Source of the DNA: Lachnoclostridium sp. MSJ-17
GTDB taxonomy: Bacteria; Bacillota; Clostridia; Oscillospirales; Acutalibacteraceae
NCBI RefSeq assembly: GCF_018918205.1
Contig: NZ_JAHLQB010000030.1
Location: forward strand, 1 to 43,076
Direction of reading: 5' to 3'
DNA: 43,076 bases
This document shows, piece by piece, positions 1 to 7,231 of this stretch (positions within the stretch are counted from its first letter, which is position 1; each line of letters opens with the position of its first letter). The notes under the pieces were generated by a model. The model ran no database searches, had not been told where the DNA came from, and saw only the letters and a list, made by a program, of their open reading frames with translations. The position numbers and the translations under genes are program-made.

Positions 1-14
1 TAGCGGCAAGCAAT

Positions 15-41
15 GCAAGTGTATGGACACTTGCTTTTTTT
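15..41 (+). terminator. Intrinsic terminator of a gene left of the window
   Basis: A perfect 8-bp stem (GCAAGTGT at 15-22 and ACACTTGC at 27-34) closes a 4-nt loop and is followed by seven T. This is a textbook rho-independent terminator in the plus direction. It must serve a gene that ends before the window starts. Confidence 0.8.
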
Positions 42-52
42 GCGCCCCCACC

Positions 53-482
53 GGGGCGGCAAAAATGCTTGTTGGGGTTGCTCCCCAAACCCGCCGTACT
101 TCTGGCCACCGTGACCAGATGTGTGGCCACACTCCGGGAAAAGTAGCAGGACGGCAGGAAACCGTCAAGGCTGAAATGAATGGGCTGACGCCCGGCCTTG
201 ACCGTTCCCCGCCGCCCCGCTGGATGGGTGGACAAGGTGGCCAATCCCTAAAAGTGTTTGGCCGCACTCGTTCATTTTGGGGCCTTTCTTCTCCCAAAAT
301 TGAAATGGGCGGGAAAGCCCTAAAATGGCTTTCCCGCCTTGATTACCCATTAGCAAAGACGGGCGAGACTGTCAACGGCGGCGCTGAAAGCGCCGTTCAT
401 CTTGACCGTTGACTGGCTCGCCTGGCTTTGCTACTGCCCGTAAGAGATGGAAAAACAAGATGGAAAACAAGGTTAAAAATGG
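53..482. repeat. Hairpin-rich non-coding leader of the mobilizable element
   Basis: I see no convincing gene here; the short open frames lack ribosome sites. The stretch is built from inverted repeats: TTGGGG/CCCCAA at about 73-89, GTCAAGGC/GCCTTGAC (164-171 and 195-202), and a perfect 12-bp pair GGCGGGAAAGCC/GGCTTTCCCGCC (308-319 and 327-338, 7-nt loop). A further GGCGCT/AGCGCC pair lies near 380-395. GC content is clearly higher than in the following gene. Such hairpin-rich stretches are common in clostridial mobilizable elements and may hold transfer or regulatory signals, but none can be assigned. Confidence 0.5.
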
Positions 483-512
483 TTGACAAGTCTATCGGAT
501 GTGTGTTATACT
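483..512 (+). promoter_or_regulatory. Sigma-A promoter for the mef-like gene
   Basis: A consensus -35 TTGACA (483-488) is followed by a 17-bp spacer and TTATAC (506-511); TATACT one base later is an alternative -10. A strong ribosome site AAGGAGG (533-539) lies just downstream. Transcription would begin around 518, giving a roughly 270-nt leader before the efflux gene at 788. Confidence 0.8.
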
Positions 513-544
513 GTGCGACAGTTTGAGATTGGAAGGAGGCTTAC

Positions 545-577
545 GTGTGTTAATTTGTGTACGCTAATAAGCAATAA
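545..577 (+). promoter_or_regulatory. Leader peptide region of the resistance attenuator
   Basis: AAGGAGG at 533-539 is followed at 5-7 nt by GTG codons. GTG at 547 reads M-L-I-C-V-R-stop (547-567). In another frame, GTG at 557 reads V-Y-A-N-K-Q-stop (557-577), resembling the YANK-type leader peptides I recall upstream of macrolide and lincosamide resistance genes. Removing one T near 554-556 would join the two into M-L-I-V-Y-A-N-K-Q. So either the leader is frame-damaged or the short MLICVR peptide is the active one. Together with the terminators downstream, this suggests induction by ribosome stalling. Confidence 0.5.
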
Positions 578-590
578 AAAGTAGAAGTAC

Positions 591-617
591 CTTTCCACAT
601 GATGGTGGGCTTTTTTT
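591..617 (+). terminator. Possible first attenuator hairpin in the mef leader
   Basis: A short stem CCAC (595-598)/GTGG (605-608) is followed by seven T (611-617). The stem is only 4-5 bp, so it would be weak alone. Its place just after the leader peptide frame fits a transcription-attenuation step. Confidence 0.4.
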
Positions 618-701
618 GCGTGCGTATGCAAAGGAACACGTAGGTTTGACACGAGCAGTCTTTGAACTGTATCGTGGTGTTTTTTCGTGCTTTGTTGTTA
701 T

Positions 702-744
702 GCAGGCGTCTGCCCTCTCTGTGGGACAACGCCTGCTTTTTATT
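702..744 (+). terminator. Attenuator terminator upstream of the mef-like gene
   Basis: GCAGGCGT (702-709) pairs with ACGCCTGC (729-736), and a T-rich tail follows (737-744). The hairpin lies between the promoter at 483 and the efflux gene at 788, so it would stop most transcripts unless antitermination occurs. This layout is typical of inducible macrolide and tetracycline resistance genes in Firmicutes. Confidence 0.7.
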
Positions 745-787
745 GCAGAAACAAAGGAACAATGCAATAAAAAAGGAGGTTCGCATT

Positions 788-2008
788 ATGACCCAAAACA
801 ACAATTCATGGAGAAAAACTTATTTTACACTTCTTGCCGGACAAGCAATATCCTTTATTAGCAGCGGTATTTTGCAAATGGCCATTATCTTTTATTTGGT
901 TGCGAAAACTAATTCTGCAATCATATTGACGGCGGCAACACTGATTGGATTTTTGCCGCAAGCCTGTTTAGGCCCGTTTGCAGGTGCTTTTGTTGACCGG
1001 CACAGCCGTAAAAGCGTAATGATTGGTGCGGATTTGATAATTGCCGCCGCTGGCGGTATTCTGGCGCTGGTGGCGTTTTACATGGAATTGCCCGTATGGT
1101 CTATTATGGTTGTCCTGTTAATCCGAAGTGCGGGAACTGCTTTTCATTCTCCAGCATTCAGCGCAGCAACACCTATGATTGTGCCAAAAGAGGAACTTAC
1201 AAAATGCGCTGGTTACACGCAGACCATGCAAGCAGTAAGTGCGATTATCAGTCCAGCTGCCGCAGCGTTTTTATATGCTGTTTGGCCTCTTAATGCAATT
1301 ATATTGTTAGATATTGTGGGTGCAATCCTTGCCTGTGTGACTGTTGCGATTTCGTCCATACCAACGCCTGAACTATGTCCAGAAACGAAAAGACAACAGT
1401 TTTTACAGGATATGAAAGAGGGGTATGTGGTATTAAAGCAAAACAGGGGCCTCTTTGCTCTGCTCTGGATTGGTGTAATTTATATGTTCTTTTATATGCC
1501 AATCAGTACGCTTTTTCCTCTCATCTGTATGTCATACTTCAAAGGAACACCGGCCCATGCCTCTGCCGCTGAAATTGCTTTTGCGGTTGGTATGCTGCTT
1601 GGCGGAGTCATTCTGAGCATTTGGGGCGGTTTTAAGAAACGGCGGTACACCATCGGTCTTTCCGTTCTCCTGATGGGCGTTAGCAATATGCTCTCCGGGC
1701 TTTTGCCGCCAGACGCATTTCTTGTCTTTGTTGTGTGCTGTACTGTTATGGGAATTTCCGCTCCATTTTACGGTGTGCAAAATGCGATTTTTCAAGAAAC
1801 GGTCAAACCAGAATATCTGGGGAGAGTTTTTTCTCTACTGACAAGCGCCGCTTCCCTCGCCATGCCGTTTGGCCTTGTCATTTCCGGGCCTCTGGCGGAG
1901 CGGCTGGGAGTTGAGAAATGGTTTGTCATTTGCGGAATTGGCATTATCATCGTTGCGCTTGCCGTATTTTTACTACCCGGTTTGAGAGAGATTGACAATA
2001 CGCAATAA
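788..2008 (+). CDS. MFS macrolide efflux transporter, Mef family
   Basis: This is a 406-aa membrane transporter of the major facilitator superfamily, predicted to export 14- and 15-membered macrolides using the proton gradient. It closely resembles Mef(A) (405 aa) as I remember it: the N-terminal AGQAISFISSGILQMAIIFY stretch, the VDRHSRKSVMIGADLIIAAAG loop and the PEYLGRVFSL segment near the C-terminus all have clear Mef counterparts. About twelve hydrophobic segments cover the chain. ATG at 788 is chosen because AAAAGGAGG lies 8 nt upstream; an earlier in-frame start at 662 would run through the attenuator hairpin. It has its own promoter and attenuator. It is the first resistance gene of the mobilizable element and is convergent with lnu(C). 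The exact mef allele cannot be named, and no ABC-F partner (msr) follows it. Confidence 0.85.
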   Translation: MTQNNNSWRKTYFTLLAGQAISFISSGILQMAIIFYLVAKTNSAIILTAATLIGFLPQACLGPFAGAFVDRHSRKSVMIGADLIIAAAGGILALVAFYMELPVWSIMVVLLIRSAGTAFHSPAFSAATPMIVPKEELTKCAGYTQTMQAVSAIISPAAAAFLYAVWPLNAIILLDIVGAILACVTVAISSIPTPELCPETKRQQFLQDMKEGYVVLKQNRGLFALLWIGVIYMFFYMPISTLFPLICMSYFKGTPAHASAAEIAFAVGMLLGGVILSIWGGFKKRRYTIGLSVLLMGVSNMLSGLLPPDAFLVFVVCCTVMGISAPFYGVQNAIFQETVKPEYLGRVFSLLTSAASLAMPFGLVISGPLAERLGVEKWFVICGIGIIIVALAVFLLPGLREIDNTQ

Positions 2009-2054
2009 TCAACTGCACCTTTTTCTATTACTAAACAAAATGCCTGGATGGTGG

Positions 2055-2079
2055 TTCTGAAAGGCTATGTCACAACAAA
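2055..2079 (+). repeat. Left target duplication and terminal inverted repeat of MTnSag1
   Basis: The 8-bp direct repeat TTCTGAAA (2055-2062) is followed by the 17-bp terminal repeat GGCTATGTCACAACAAA (2063-2079). The same 8 bp stands outside the right end, and the right terminal repeat differs from this one at a single position. An 8-bp duplication is usual for IS1595-family elements. Confidence 0.92.
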
Positions 2080-2143
2080 CAGTTGATAAATAGCCATTTT
2101 TATAGGGGAGTATCAGAACTCCCCTACAAACTGTTATTTGCAG

Positions 2144-2638
2144 TTATCTATACTCATTTGGAATTTCGATATGAAGTGTCTCACACAATAACTTCACATC
2201 ATGTGCATCATTTTCATCAAACTCGTATCCCAGATGGAACATTACTTGACTATATGGTTCAATACAGGAAACCTCTATTTCCTCAATTCTTCCTTTACCC
2301 GAAAAAGTTTCTACCGGAAAACAATCCCCATCATAAAGAATTTCACCTTCGTCCGTATATTCAAAACAATGCAAATCAATAATTCTGTTTTTCAAATCTT
2401 CCCATACAGTATGGTTCAATGTTGTATATTCCATCTTAATCTCATAAAAGCCATTAGCTTTCATTATTTCTATAAAGTTCTGATAATCGTTCTTTTCTAC
2501 AAAAATGTCAATATCATTATGGGCTCTTGACTGATATCCAAGAAGAGCATCTACACCCCAGCCACCATCAAGAAAGACTTTAATCTCCGCATCTATTGCA
2601 AATTGAAGAATCTGTTTTACATCTGTTATATTGACCAT
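2144..2638 (-). CDS. lnu(C): Lincosamide nucleotidyltransferase Lnu(C)
   Basis: A cytoplasmic 164-aa enzyme that inactivates lincomycin and clindamycin by transferring a nucleotide from NTP to a drug hydroxyl. The nucleotidyltransferase signature is visible near the N-terminus: GGWGVDALLG followed by HNDIDIFV, whose two Asp bind the catalytic metal. The length and whole sequence agree with Lnu(C) as I remember it from MTnSag1. ATG at 2638 has GGAG 8 nt upstream; the longer in-frame start at 2707 would overlap the transposase gene. It lies 23 bp downstream of the transposase gene on the same strand and may depend partly on transcription through it. Confidence 0.93.
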   Translation of the reverse strand: MVNITDVKQILQFAIDAEIKVFLDGGWGVDALLGYQSRAHNDIDIFVEKNDYQNFIEIMKANGFYEIKMEYTTLNHTVWEDLKNRIIDLHCFEYTDEGEILYDGDCFPVETFSGKGRIEEIEVSCIEPYSQVMFHLGYEFDENDAHDVKLLCETLHIEIPNEYR

Positions 2639-2661
2639 CTTATCATCTCCACAAATTCTAA

Positions 2662-3699
2662 TTAGGCGACCAGAGGAACTGCTGGTCTGTTTGATAAATC
2701 TCTGCATTTAGCAGTTTTCAATGTTGCCAAAACGAAAGTTAAGAAGATGTTCCTTTTCTCCATGTCGCTTTCTTTGGCGTAATTTACAAGGTTATTCCAC
2801 ACAAGATAGTTGTTCAGATACTTGGTAGAAACACCGTTAAAGCCACGCATAAACCTCTTTAGCTGGCTATGGTAGCTATTGATATGTTGGATATTATAAA
2901 TGCCTTTCTTGGCTTTGCCAGTCTTTAACTGCACAAGGTCAATGCCATTGGCATTTGTAAATCTCACATAGGAGTTCATCTTGTCCGTAACAAGAGTGGA
3001 ATTGGTCTTAATCCTACCATCATAAATATGATGTAAATCTCTTGTAGAAACTCTACCAGTATTCGTAATCTTGGAGATAGACAAGCCATTCCTATTAACC
3101 GCACAAGGAACACATACCTTTTCTTGGGACAAGCCTCTGATATGTGTAGAATGACCACGCTTATGAGCCTTGCGTGGCATAGCAAATGTCTTACTCTTGC
3201 TATGATTGCCCTTGTACGAGATGGCGAAAAAAGTTTCGTCAGCCTCAATAATGCCGTCAAGGGTAACATCGTCTGCCATATTCTGAAGTGCATCCAAAAT
3301 CTTGTGTCTCCAAAGGAATGCGGTGTTTCTGTGAATCCCACAAGCAACAGCAGTCTTACGAATGGATAAGCCATTCATCATACAATCAATGTACTGCTCC
3401 CACACGGACAAGTCTTTTCTTGTACCAGACACAATGGAGTTCGTAGCAATCACGAAGGACTTGCCACAATCCTTACATACATATCGCTGTGTGCCATCTT
3501 TACGATGACCATTGCGAACCACATGGATACAGCCACAAAGAGGGCATACACGACCATTTGCAAAGCGTTCCTTTGCTACGAAATCTTCAATATTCAAAGA
3601 CTTTACAAAGGCAGGACTTAAAAGCATTGTTTTAAGGCTTTCCTGCTCTGCGACAGTCAACTTACCGATAATATCTAATGCGTCTTTGATAGTAGGCAT
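2662..3699 (-). CDS. IS1595-family transposase of MTnSag1 (ISSag10-like)
   Basis: A 345-aa DDE transposase that should catalyse excision and insertion of MTnSag1. An N-terminal zinc ribbon (CPLCGC then CKDCG, about residues 53-80) and helix-turn-helix segment are followed by an ISXO2-like catalytic core. Candidate acidic and polar residues are in IIEADETFF, VTDKMNSY and the NSYHSQLKRFMRG stretch, the DDN/H arrangement of this family. The start at ATG 3699 is favoured over TTG 3705 because GGAGG lies 9 nt upstream of the ATG but only 3 nt from the TTG. The gene appears intact. Confidence 0.9.
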   Translation of the reverse strand: MPTIKDALDIIGKLTVAEQESLKTMLLSPAFVKSLNIEDFVAKERFANGRVCPLCGCIHVVRNGHRKDGTQRYVCKDCGKSFVIATNSIVSGTRKDLSVWEQYIDCMMNGLSIRKTAVACGIHRNTAFLWRHKILDALQNMADDVTLDGIIEADETFFAISYKGNHSKSKTFAMPRKAHKRGHSTHIRGLSQEKVCVPCAVNRNGLSISKITNTGRVSTRDLHHIYDGRIKTNSTLVTDKMNSYVRFTNANGIDLVQLKTGKAKKGIYNIQHINSYHSQLKRFMRGFNGVSTKYLNNYLVWNNLVNYAKESDMEKRNIFLTFVLATLKTAKCRDLSNRPAVPLVA

Positions 3700-3770
3700 A
3701 TCCAATTACCTCCTTCGGTGGTACTGTTTCTTACTATTATTATACGCTATTTCTCGTCAAAAATCAACCA

Positions 3771-3795
3771 TTTGTTGTGACAGAGCCTTCTGAAA
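3771..3795 (-). repeat. Right terminal inverted repeat and target duplication of MTnSag1
   Basis: The right terminal repeat occupies 3771-3787; read on the minus strand it is GGCTCTGTCACAACAAA, one base different from the left end. The second copy of the 8-bp target, TTCTGAAA, is at 3788-3795. Confidence 0.92.
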
Positions 3796-3821
3796 AACCA
3801 GAACCGCCGTTCAGGCATTTT

Positions 3822-4622
3822 TTATCTTCGTCCTCTCTGCGGTTTTGGATTCTTCAGCAAGTCGGATTTTTCCGCAATCTTTTTCAGCCACTTCCGTTCT
3901 TCTACTGACAGCTTCCTAAAATTCAGCTTGAGCCGTTTGCAGATAAACGCCAAGTACGCTTGTTCCGTGTCGCTGTCCTGGCTGACGATTTCACCAGCAG
4001 TTTCCAGCATTTCTTTTAGCGGGTTATCCTCTGGGACGCTGAAAAAATCGTCCTTGTGTGTTTCCCGCAGAGCAAGGGCAATCCCGTTTATGTCCCGTTG
4101 TATCACATAGCGGCAAAACTCGTCCTCATCAATATGGGCGGTGATAAGCTGTCTTAACTGCGTATCACTCATGCCAGGATTATGCTTTTTTATAACAGTT
4201 GCGCTCATCGTGTCCACTATGGCGTTTGCACCCTGCGCCTGTTTCAGTGCCGTTCCGTTCACATAGATTTCAAGGTCAGCCATCAGCCGGGGGAAATCCG
4301 GGTGCGCCGCCAGCTCACACAGCAGGGTATTGTCTATCCTCCCGCTTTTCAGCAGGTCAATCATTTCATCACTCAAACGCAGGTCTGCAAGATCGGCGTT
4401 TGGGTGATTTTTCATTTCAGACAGCCCCAGCAGATAATCAGCGGTCACACCGTAAAACTTCGCCAGCCGGATAAGGGCATAGTGGCTGATGTCCTTGAAG
4501 TCTTCCGTTTCGTAACTGCCCAGCGCAGACTTGGAAAGCCCGGTCTGCTCCGCAAGCTGCCCCAGCGTCAAGCCACGCTCCACACGTAGGTCTTTTAATC
4601 GCTCTTGTATGGATAAAGACAT
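3822..4622 (-). CDS. XRE-family helix-turn-helix regulator
   Basis: A 266-aa cytoplasmic DNA-binding protein. Residues about 5-65 form a Cro/CI-type helix-turn-helix (LRVERGLTLGQLAEQTGLSKSALGSYE), followed by a YGVTADYLLGLSE segment typical of XRE regulators in clostridial mobile elements. The remaining 200 residues are helical and charged, with no domain I can name. ATG at 4622 is chosen because AGGAGG lies 6 nt upstream; GTG at 4628 would overlap that site. A 13-bp inverted repeat lies 34-70 bp upstream and could be its own operator. Its terminator has been split by MTnSag1. It probably controls element genes, but no target can be shown. Confidence 0.8.
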   Translation of the reverse strand: MSLSIQERLKDLRVERGLTLGQLAEQTGLSKSALGSYETEDFKDISHYALIRLAKFYGVTADYLLGLSEMKNHPNADLADLRLSDEMIDLLKSGRIDNTLLCELAAHPDFPRLMADLEIYVNGTALKQAQGANAIVDTMSATVIKKHNPGMSDTQLRQLITAHIDEDEFCRYVIQRDINGIALALRETHKDDFFSVPEDNPLKEMLETAGEIVSQDSDTEQAYLAFICKRLKLNFRKLSVEERKWLKKIAEKSDLLKNPKPQRGRR

Positions 4623-4655
4623 ATTCACCCTCCTTGCTAGCTCAACGAAAGAGAA

Positions 4656-4692
4656 GCCGTTATGCTATGTACTATGCTCATAGCATAACGGC
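4656..4692. promoter_or_regulatory. 13-bp inverted repeat between the XRE gene and the small gene
   Basis: GCCGTTATGCTAT (4656-4668) and ATAGCATAACGGC (4680-4692) are perfect inverted copies around an 11-bp spacer that itself contains a related half-site (ATGCTC). It sits just upstream of the XRE gene and just downstream of the small gene ending at 4701. It could be an operator for XRE autoregulation. On the minus strand a TTCTCTTTC tail follows, so a terminator role is also possible. Confidence 0.6.
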
Positions 4693-4700
4693 ATAGGCAT

Positions 4701-4964
4701 TTACAGTTTTATTTTACCATTTGCTACATCTTCACGAAATTTATCAACAAGCTTCGCTGTCAGCTTGGATTTACCGTAGTGTTCAAGTACAAAAGTACGA
4801 TAACTTTTTCCATCTACAAGCACATCACTTTTTCTGGTCAACAACCAATTTCCGTTACCTCCTCCCTGTTCTCTAATATTCCAGTCTTTCCCATATCTTT
4901 TATAGATTTCATCTTTTTTACCTTGAACAGACATTGATTCGCTTGGAATATAAACAATTTGCAT
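4701..4964 (-). CDS. Small conserved mobile-element protein, unknown function
   Basis: An 87-aa, lysine-rich soluble protein that I do not recognise by name. It starts at ATG 4964 with AAGGAGG 7 nt upstream, a strong ribosome site. It contains MSVQGKKDEIYKRYGKDWNI and a C-terminal basic helix (SKLTAKLVDKFREDVANGKIKL-like), with no cysteines or membrane segment. It lies upstream of the XRE gene on the same strand, separated by the inverted repeat at 4656-4692, so the two may be co-transcribed. Small basic proteins here in clostridial elements are often accessory DNA-binding proteins; that is only a guess. Confidence 0.65.
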   Translation of the reverse strand: MQIVYIPSESMSVQGKKDEIYKRYGKDWNIREQGGGNGNWLLTRKSDVLVDGKSYRTFVLEHYGKSKLTAKLVDKFREDVANGKIKL

Positions 4965-5192
4965 AATAGCTCCTCCTTTATTTTGTGCAAGAAGACCAGA
5001 AACCTGAATTTGTCTTTTATCTTTTTTTGATTATATCACAAATCCGAGAGCGTGGAAATAGGGAGTTTTTCAGGCTGATTTCCTACCTCTTGGATATACG
5101 GCACAGGCGGTCAAAAAGGTGTAGACTTGGGATAGTTCATCGATGGACAAGCACCTTGGAAACAGAACACGCCAAAGAAAACGGAGGGACGC

Positions 5193-5606
5193 ATGAGCAA
5201 AAGACCCTATCAACACCTGCCGCCGCTGGAACACAGGCCGGACGGCTCCCCCTACCGCATAACCCCGCCCCAGAAGAGACGAGCCAGCGGCCTGATACGC
5301 CGGGAGTGCTGCAACTGCGAGGACGGAAACTGCCTTGCGCTGGACGATGGCGACACCTGCGCCTGTCCGCAGATGATTTCGTTCTCCGTCTGCTGCAAGT
5401 GGTTCCGCTGGGCGGTCTTGCCGCTGGACAGGACGCTGGAAGCGGAGATTTACCGGGACAGGGACTTGAAACGCTGTGCGGAGTGCGGCGGTGTGTTCGT
5501 CCCGAAGTCCAACCGGGGCAAATACTGCCCGGACTGCGCCGCCAGAGTTCACAGGCGGCAGAAAACAGAAAGTGAACGGAAAAGGAGGTCTGCTGTGGAC
5601 AGTTAA
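5193..5606 (+). CDS. Cysteine-rich VLP-domain protein
   Basis: A 137-aa soluble protein with many cysteines. The first cluster (RRECCNCEDGNCLALDDG and TCACPQ) and the WFRWAVLPLD segment match what I know as the cysteine-rich VLP domain. Near the C-terminus is a zinc ribbon, CAECGGVF...YCPDCAARVHRRQK. Proteins of this type recur in clostridial mobilizable elements just upstream of the RepA-like and relaxase genes, as here; their role is not established, though zinc and nucleic-acid binding look likely. ATG 5193 has CGGAGGG 6 nt upstream. The 228 bp before it (4965-5192) are a divergent intergenic region in which I see no clear feature. Confidence 0.8.
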   Translation: MSKRPYQHLPPLEHRPDGSPYRITPPQKRRASGLIRRECCNCEDGNCLALDDGDTCACPQMISFSVCCKWFRWAVLPLDRTLEAEIYRDRDLKRCAECGGVFVPKSNRGKYCPDCAARVHRRQKTESERKRRSAVDS

Positions 5607-5717
5607 AAGCGGGAAAAGCCTTGATTTGCAAGGCTCCGCAAGCCCTCAACCGGGGCGGCTGGTATCATTTATCATTCGCCCCGGAAAACGGGCCTCTAAC
5701 CGTCCACAAAACACGCT

Positions 5718-6113
5718 ATGACAAACACGATTTATATTCACCAGCCGGAAAAGGCGTTCAGTTTCACCCGGCTCCCCAATTTCCTTTTTGAAGCACCCAC
5801 ATTCCAGCCCTTGAGCAACGAAGCGAAGGTGCTGTATGCCTTTGTCCTGCGCCGGGCGGAGTTGTCCCGGAAGAACGGCTGGGCGGACGAGTACGGGCGG
5901 GTCTACCTGTACTACCCCATCTGCGAGGTGGTCGCTTTGCTCCGCTGCGGGCGGCAGAAAGCGGTCAACACCCTGCGGGAGTTGCAGTATGCGGGGCTGG
6001 TGGAAATCCAGAAACAGGGCTGTGGAAAACCCAACCGCATTTACCCGAAATCCTATGAAGCGGTTCCAAACACCGACTTCAAGAAATCCGGTTATGGTAC
6101 GCCGGAGGGCTGA
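5718..6113 (+). CDS. Short replication initiator A (RepA_N)-like protein
   Basis: A 131-aa protein resembling the N-terminal winged-helix domain of RepA_N-type plasmid initiators: the opening (FSFTRLPNFLFEAPTFQPLS, then NEAKVLYAFVLRR) and the VVALLRCGRQKAVNTLRELQ helix are typical. Full RepA_N proteins are usually over 250 aa; this one stops after the first domain. The same short form is, as I recall, frequent in clostridial mobilizable elements, so it is likely a natural short version rather than a fresh truncation. No good ribosome site precedes ATG 5718, which may indicate coupling to the gene before it. It lies between the Cys-rich gene and the relaxase gene. Confidence 0.72.
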   Translation: MTNTIYIHQPEKAFSFTRLPNFLFEAPTFQPLSNEAKVLYAFVLRRAELSRKNGWADEYGRVYLYYPICEVVALLRCGRQKAVNTLRELQYAGLVEIQKQGCGKPNRIYPKSYEAVPNTDFKKSGYGTPEG

Positions 6114-6209
6114 AAACCGTACTTGGCGAGTACGAAAATCAATCCTCTTGAAGTACGGAAATCTGACGGTATATAGAAATACAGAGATTAAAACCATCTA
6201 TTTACATTC

Positions 6210-6271
6210 ATTCCATTCCAATCCTATCAGAGATATTTTCGGCGGGAAAACCCGCCGGAAAGGAATGGAAT
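6210..6271 (+). other. Nested inverted repeats upstream of the relaxase, candidate oriT
   Basis: ATTCCATTCC (6210-6219) and GGAATGGAAT (6262-6271) are perfect inverted copies enclosing a tight inner hairpin CGGCGGG/CCCGCCG (6240-6246 and 6251-6257, AAAA loop). The block ends 15 bp before the MobV start codon. MobV relaxases nick at inverted repeats just upstream of their own gene, so this is the best oriT candidate. It could equally fold in the mRNA and restrain mob translation. Confidence 0.45.
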
Positions 6272-6286
6272 GGGGAAAGGAGTTCA

Positions 6287-7231
6287 ATGGCACAACACGC
6301 AATTTTGCGATTTGAGAAGCACAAGGGCCACCCGGCGGGGCCGCTGGAAGCCCACCATGAACGGAAAAAGGAGCAGTACGCCAGCAACCCGGACATTGAC
6401 ACCAGCCGGAGCAAGTACAATTTCCACATCGTCAAGCCGGATGGCCGCTACTACCATTTCATTCAGAGCCGCATCGAGCAGGCCAGATGCCGCACCCGCA
6501 AGGACAGCACTCGGTTTGTGGACACGCTGATTACCGCCAGCCCGGAGTTTTTCAAGGGCAAGTCCCCAAAGGAGATAGCGGCCTACTTCCAGAGGGCGGC
6601 GGACTTCCTCATTGACCGGGTGGGCCGGGAGAACATCGTTTCGGCTATGGTACACATGGATGAAAAAACGCCCCATCTGCACTTGGTCTTTGTGCCGCTG
6701 ACAAAGGACAACCGCCTGTGCGCCAAAGAAATTATCGGCAACCGGGCCAATCTGACGAAGTGGCAGGACGATTTTCACGCCTGTATGGTGGAGCAGTACC
6801 CCGACCTGGAGCGTGGGGAAAGCGCCAGCAAGACGGGCCGGAAGCATATCCCCACCCGGCTGTTCAAACAGGCGGTCAACCTCTCCAAACAGGCGAGGGC
6901 CATTGAAGCGGTTCTCTCCGGCATTACCCCGCTGAACGCCGGAAAGAAGAAAGAGGAAGCCCTCTCCATGCTGAAAAAGTGGTTTCCGCAGATGGAGAAC
7001 TTCTCCGGGCAACTGAAAAAATACAAGGTCACAATCAATGACTTGTTAGCGGAAAATGAAAAGCTGGAAGTCAGGGCAAAGGCCAGCGAAAAAGGCAAGA
7101 TGAATGACACGATGGAACGGGCGAAGTTAAAAAGCGAACTGGACGATATGCGGCGGCTGGTTGACCGTATCCCGCCGGAGATTTTAGCGGAACTGAAACG
7201 GCAACAGCGGCAGCATGGAAAGGAAAGGTGA
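6287..7231 (+). CDS. MobV-family relaxase (Mob/Pre)
   Basis: A 314-aa relaxase expected to nick the element at oriT and pilot one strand during conjugation driven by another element's secretion system. The MobV motifs are visible: the N-terminal HAILRFEKHKG segment with NPDID and the metal-binding three-His motif HMDEKTPHLHLVFVPL at about residues 123-138. A long C-terminal coiled-coil (about 225-310) follows. ATG 6287 has AAAGGAG 5 nt upstream. MobV proteins of plasmids are often 400 aa or more, so this one is on the short side. It overlaps the next small gene by 17 bp. No type IV secretion genes are in the window, so the element is mobilizable rather than self-transmissible. Confidence 0.9.
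   Translation: MAQHAILRFEKHKGHPAGPLEAHHERKKEQYASNPDIDTSRSKYNFHIVKPDGRYYHFIQSRIEQARCRTRKDSTRFVDTLITASPEFFKGKSPKEIAAYFQRAADFLIDRVGRENIVSAMVHMDEKTPHLHLVFVPLTKDNRLCAKEIIGNRANLTKWQDDFHACMVEQYPDLERGESASKTGRKHIPTRLFKQAVNLSKQARAIEAVLSGITPLNAGKKKEEALSMLKKWFPQMENFSGQLKKYKVTINDLLAENEKLEVRAKASEKGKMNDTMERAKLKSELDDMRRLVDRIPPEILAELKRQQRQHGKER

Larger units (their letters stand above)
2063..3787. mobile_element. MTnSag1-type mobilizable transposon carrying lnu(C)
   Basis: A 1725-bp element bounded by 17-bp inverted repeats (16 of 17 match) and a perfect 8-bp target duplication, TTCTGAAA. It holds two minus-strand genes, an IS1595-family transposase and lnu(C). Content, order and length match MTnSag1 of Streptococcus agalactiae, which I recall as about 1.72 kb and mobilizable in trans by Tn916. 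The clean duplication and repeats suggest a recent, intact insertion. An internal inverted repeat, GGGGAGT/ACTCCCC at about 2106-2125, lies downstream of lnu(C) and may be its terminator, though it lacks a T tail. Confidence 0.93.
2039..3819. terminator. Bidirectional terminator split by MTnSag1
   Basis: Removing the 1725-bp insertion and one target copy rebuilds a long hairpin. AATGCCTG (2039-2046) pairs with CAGGCATT (3812-3819). GGTGGTTCTG (2050-2059) pairs with CAGAACCGCC (3799-3808) with one T-G wobble. A T run follows at 3818-3823, and A-rich sequence precedes the left arm. It would have terminated both the mef-like gene (plus) and the convergent XRE gene (minus, ending at 3822). The two arms are now 1.7 kb apart, so the hairpin is presumably inactive. 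Confidence 0.8.

Noticed and set aside
2106..2125. GGGGAGT/ACTCCCC inverted repeat as a terminator of lnu(C)
   Set aside because: The stem is good, but no T run follows on either strand, so it is kept only as a note in the MTnSag1 entry.
5070..5649. Open frames antisense to the Cys-rich protein gene
   Set aside because: They are a product of high GC in this stretch; the plus-strand gene has the ribosome site and zinc motifs.
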